This document shows positions 62,030 through 64,000 of a DNA stretch of 64,000 nt, in pieces. Below the pieces are notes generated by a model, which was given only the letters and a program-made list of their open reading frames with translations, did not search any database and was not told the origin of the DNA. The position numbers and the translations under genes were made by a program. The DNA is from UBA6168 sp965222975 (GTDB taxonomy: Bacteria; Bacteroidota; Bacteroidia; Chitinophagales; Saprospiraceae), in NCBI GenBank assembly GCA_965222975.1, contig CBDCVJ010000075.1:25292-89291 (forward strand). Reading direction: 5' to 3'. Positions within the stretch are counted from its first letter, which is position 1; every line of letters begins with the position of its first letter.

Positions 62030-64000
62030 TTAAATTTTCACCACCTTCCAAACCGAACTCGCCTTGTCCATTTCCACCAACAAAAAATAAACCCCTGGAG
62101 GGAAGCCATTGACATCCATTTCGAGAACGGAATCAATGCCTGCTTGGTGTTCGGATTTTGCCCAAACTCGGCCTGTACTATCGGCCAAGCGAAGAGAAAA
62201 CAGGTTGAGAGAAGGGGAGGTCGAGGTAGATGGAAACCCTTTCCTTCACTGGGTTTGGAAAAACAACCACCTTATCAAATTCTGTTACAGGCGTGGTACT
62301 GCTGATATCTGATTCTTCCACTACGATGGTTATAAAGGAAGACCCAGAACAACCACTAGTGTCAACCACCGTCAAGCTGACCATATATTGGCCGGGTGCC
62401 GTAAAATCATGTGTAGGGTTTTCCTCAGTGCTGACCATGCCGTCCCCAAAATTCCAGAACCATTCTACTGCGCTATTGGAATTATTAGTGAAAAAAACGG
62501 TCTCGTTATCATCAATATCAACGGTGTCGGTGGAAGCAGTGAAATCGGCAATAGGTGCATTGCCTGCCGGTCCTACCTCGATGTGTACAGGTGTGCGGCC
62601 GCACGGTTCTTTAAACGAGATTTCCCAGTCGTAAAAGAAATAATAAGCACCGTCCTCCCCTTTACCGTCAGTGGTGCCCGTGATGGAAATGAGATCTTGT
62701 ATTTCATAAGGGTAAACTGCGCCTTCCGTGTTGTATTTCAGAGGCTTACCCCCAACAACAACTAAGTTGATACTTGCCGGGCGAGAGGTTCCAATTAAGG
62801 ACTACTTGCCTTTTTCCAGTGGAAGTGTTATTGGTGATATCCTGCTCAAAGGTACCGTCTTCCTAGGTTTATCAGTTTAACCAAAACAATTCCTGTTTGC
62901 TCAACAAAGACGTGTACTTTTTCCAATAAAATGTCATCAAAGACCTCAAAATCAAGCCCTATGTGCGTAGTGTCAGACATTTGAGTAGGGCCAAAAAGAG
63001 GGTTGCTTTCACCAACGGGAATAGAGTATTCCACCTCGGCATAAAATGTGGCATTTTCTGATAAAGCGGGAGTGGTGAAAACTTCTCCTTCCCCAAGAAA
63101 AGTTCCATCAAAAGGATGGTCGTACCAATCAATATCCATGTAAGCTCCAAGGTCTTGCAAGTTATCGGGGAGGACGCCCCGGAGCAGGGCCGATGTGTTT
63201 TCACAAGCTGTATTGGAAGGGCCTTCCACAATTGCTTCAAAACGCGGACGGTCAGAAACTTGAACCCTGGAGGTCAATTTATTATTGAGTGGCCGCTCAT
63301 CCATAACGCCGTTAGGCTCTTCTAAACCAACATTTAATTCATGCATACCTGATCCAACCGTAACAGGAGGGAGGGTTAGTGTTATCCTTTCCTTTGGGGG
63401 AAGCATACCATTCCATTGGTAATCGGCATTGGTGCCCCCAGCTTTGTAAGAAACTTTAAAAGAGAAAAGGGTATCCGTTCCTGCATTTTCCACTACAATG
63501 GTTGGACTGACGGCATTTCCACAGGAAAGGATTGGATTGTAAACATGGACCAACATAACATCGGTAGCACGGTAGGGTGAGACGGGAACATTCCCTTGCT
63601 CCACCAAATAATTGAATGCCTCAAGGACATTGATGATGCCCATGCCATAATTGTTGTCTTCTCCGGGTACACCAAGGTCAGTACAGGTATGGTAGAGGGC
63701 CAATTTCAATTCACGCCCTGTGAGATCAGGGAATGCCTCTTTCAATAAAAGAATGGCGCCTGACACGTGAGGTGCGGCCATGGAAGTGCCGGGTTTTGCG
63801 TCATAACCACCGCCGGGTACGGCGGAACGGACATTAACACCTGGTGCCGATACTTCAGGTTTTATTTGTAGCGAACTGTTACCTGAACACTTGGAAGGGC
63901 CACGGCTTGAGAAGTCAGCTATGGGAAATGAGGTGCTATTCCCGTTCACAGCAGCTACACAAAAAACATTTACTTCGTCGATAAGAATGTCAGCGGGAGA
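62030..64000 (-). CDS. Subtilisin-family (S8) secreted protease, partial and frameshifted
   Basis: It enters from the right edge in frame (SPADILIDEVNVFCVAAVNG), so the Asp and His catalytic regions lie outside. The Ser region is intact: DAKPGTSMAAPHVSGAILLL. Next are LKLALYHTCTDLG, CARDB-like domains (VVENAGTDTLFSFKVSYKAG), a PKD domain (AVEWFWNFGDGMVSTEENPT) and a T9SS sorting domain (VFPNPVKERVSIYL to WKVVKI, stop at 62030). Three +1 shifts break the frame, near 62861-62863, 62763-62766 and 62214-62217. Deleting one base at each restores a normal protein (e.g. VKLINLEDGTFEQDITN; LDLPSLNLFSLRLADSTG). Probably a real secreted serine protease with sequencing errors near the contig end; genuine decay is the alternative. 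Confidence 0.85.

Overview
The window looks like a chromosome segment from a Bacteroidota member, most likely of the Saprospiraceae/Saprospiria. The reasons are: many secreted proteins ending in a type IX secretion (T9SS) sorting domain (a PNP motif near the start of an ~80-residue beta-rich tail); very large repeat proteins with PKD-like, MopE-like or TSP3-type repeats; TPR-CHAT and WD40-caspase proteins; a DUF4212/sodium:solute symporter pair; and few Shine-Dalgarno-like sites. There are no rRNA or tRNA genes, CRISPR arrays or recognisable transposases.

Layout. 1-1836: the N-terminal 612 codons of a huge secreted repeat protein, reading off the left edge. 1912-2862: a decayed cluster made of a gutted M50/CBS protease, an intact cupin and a methyltransferase stub. 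3059-8353: alpha/beta hydrolase, a helical hypothetical protein, glucokinase, a CotH-like secreted kinase-fold protein and a Uma2-family protein. 8521-14634: a run of minus-strand secreted or lipoprotein genes (NHL/TSP3/T9SS protein, a frameshifted beta-helix lipoprotein, an unknown lipoprotein, a dihaem cytochrome c peroxidase). 15484-19411: a short AraC-type regulator, an unknown helical protein, a small FnIII protein, and an ECF-like sigma factor overlapping a membrane-anchored anti-sigma/TPR-like gene. 19511-24130: TPR-CHAT protease and a C-tail-anchored Cys-rich protein. 24368-32138: beta-propeller protein, PQQ sugar dehydrogenase, helical unknown, secreted GH13 amylase. 32537-37432: TamB-like protein. 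37730-46228: a 2832-residue protein with 26 MopE-like calcium-binding-type repeats. 47125-49026: redoxin/T9SS protein. 49106-53815: a WD40(x14)-caspase-nuclease fusion. 53989-59849: acetate uptake and activation (DUF4212, symporter, Acs) followed by TrpB2. 59957-64000: a small unknown, a secreted amidohydrolase and a frameshifted partial subtilisin.

How genes work together. The sigma/anti-sigma pair, TPR-CHAT and anchored Cys-rich protein sit together and may form a signal-responsive protease module. The WD40-caspase-nuclease packs a predicted sensor, protease and nuclease into one polypeptide. The DUF4212-symporter-Acs run is a coherent monocarboxylate uptake and activation unit.

Almost every intergenic gap holds a long perfect or near-perfect inverted repeat. 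At least two families recur within the window, with changes on one arm matched by changes on the other. Four +1 frameshifts, three of them in the last 2 kb, may be sequencing errors rather than biology. All assignments come from reading the sequence and from knowledge of families; no database search was run.
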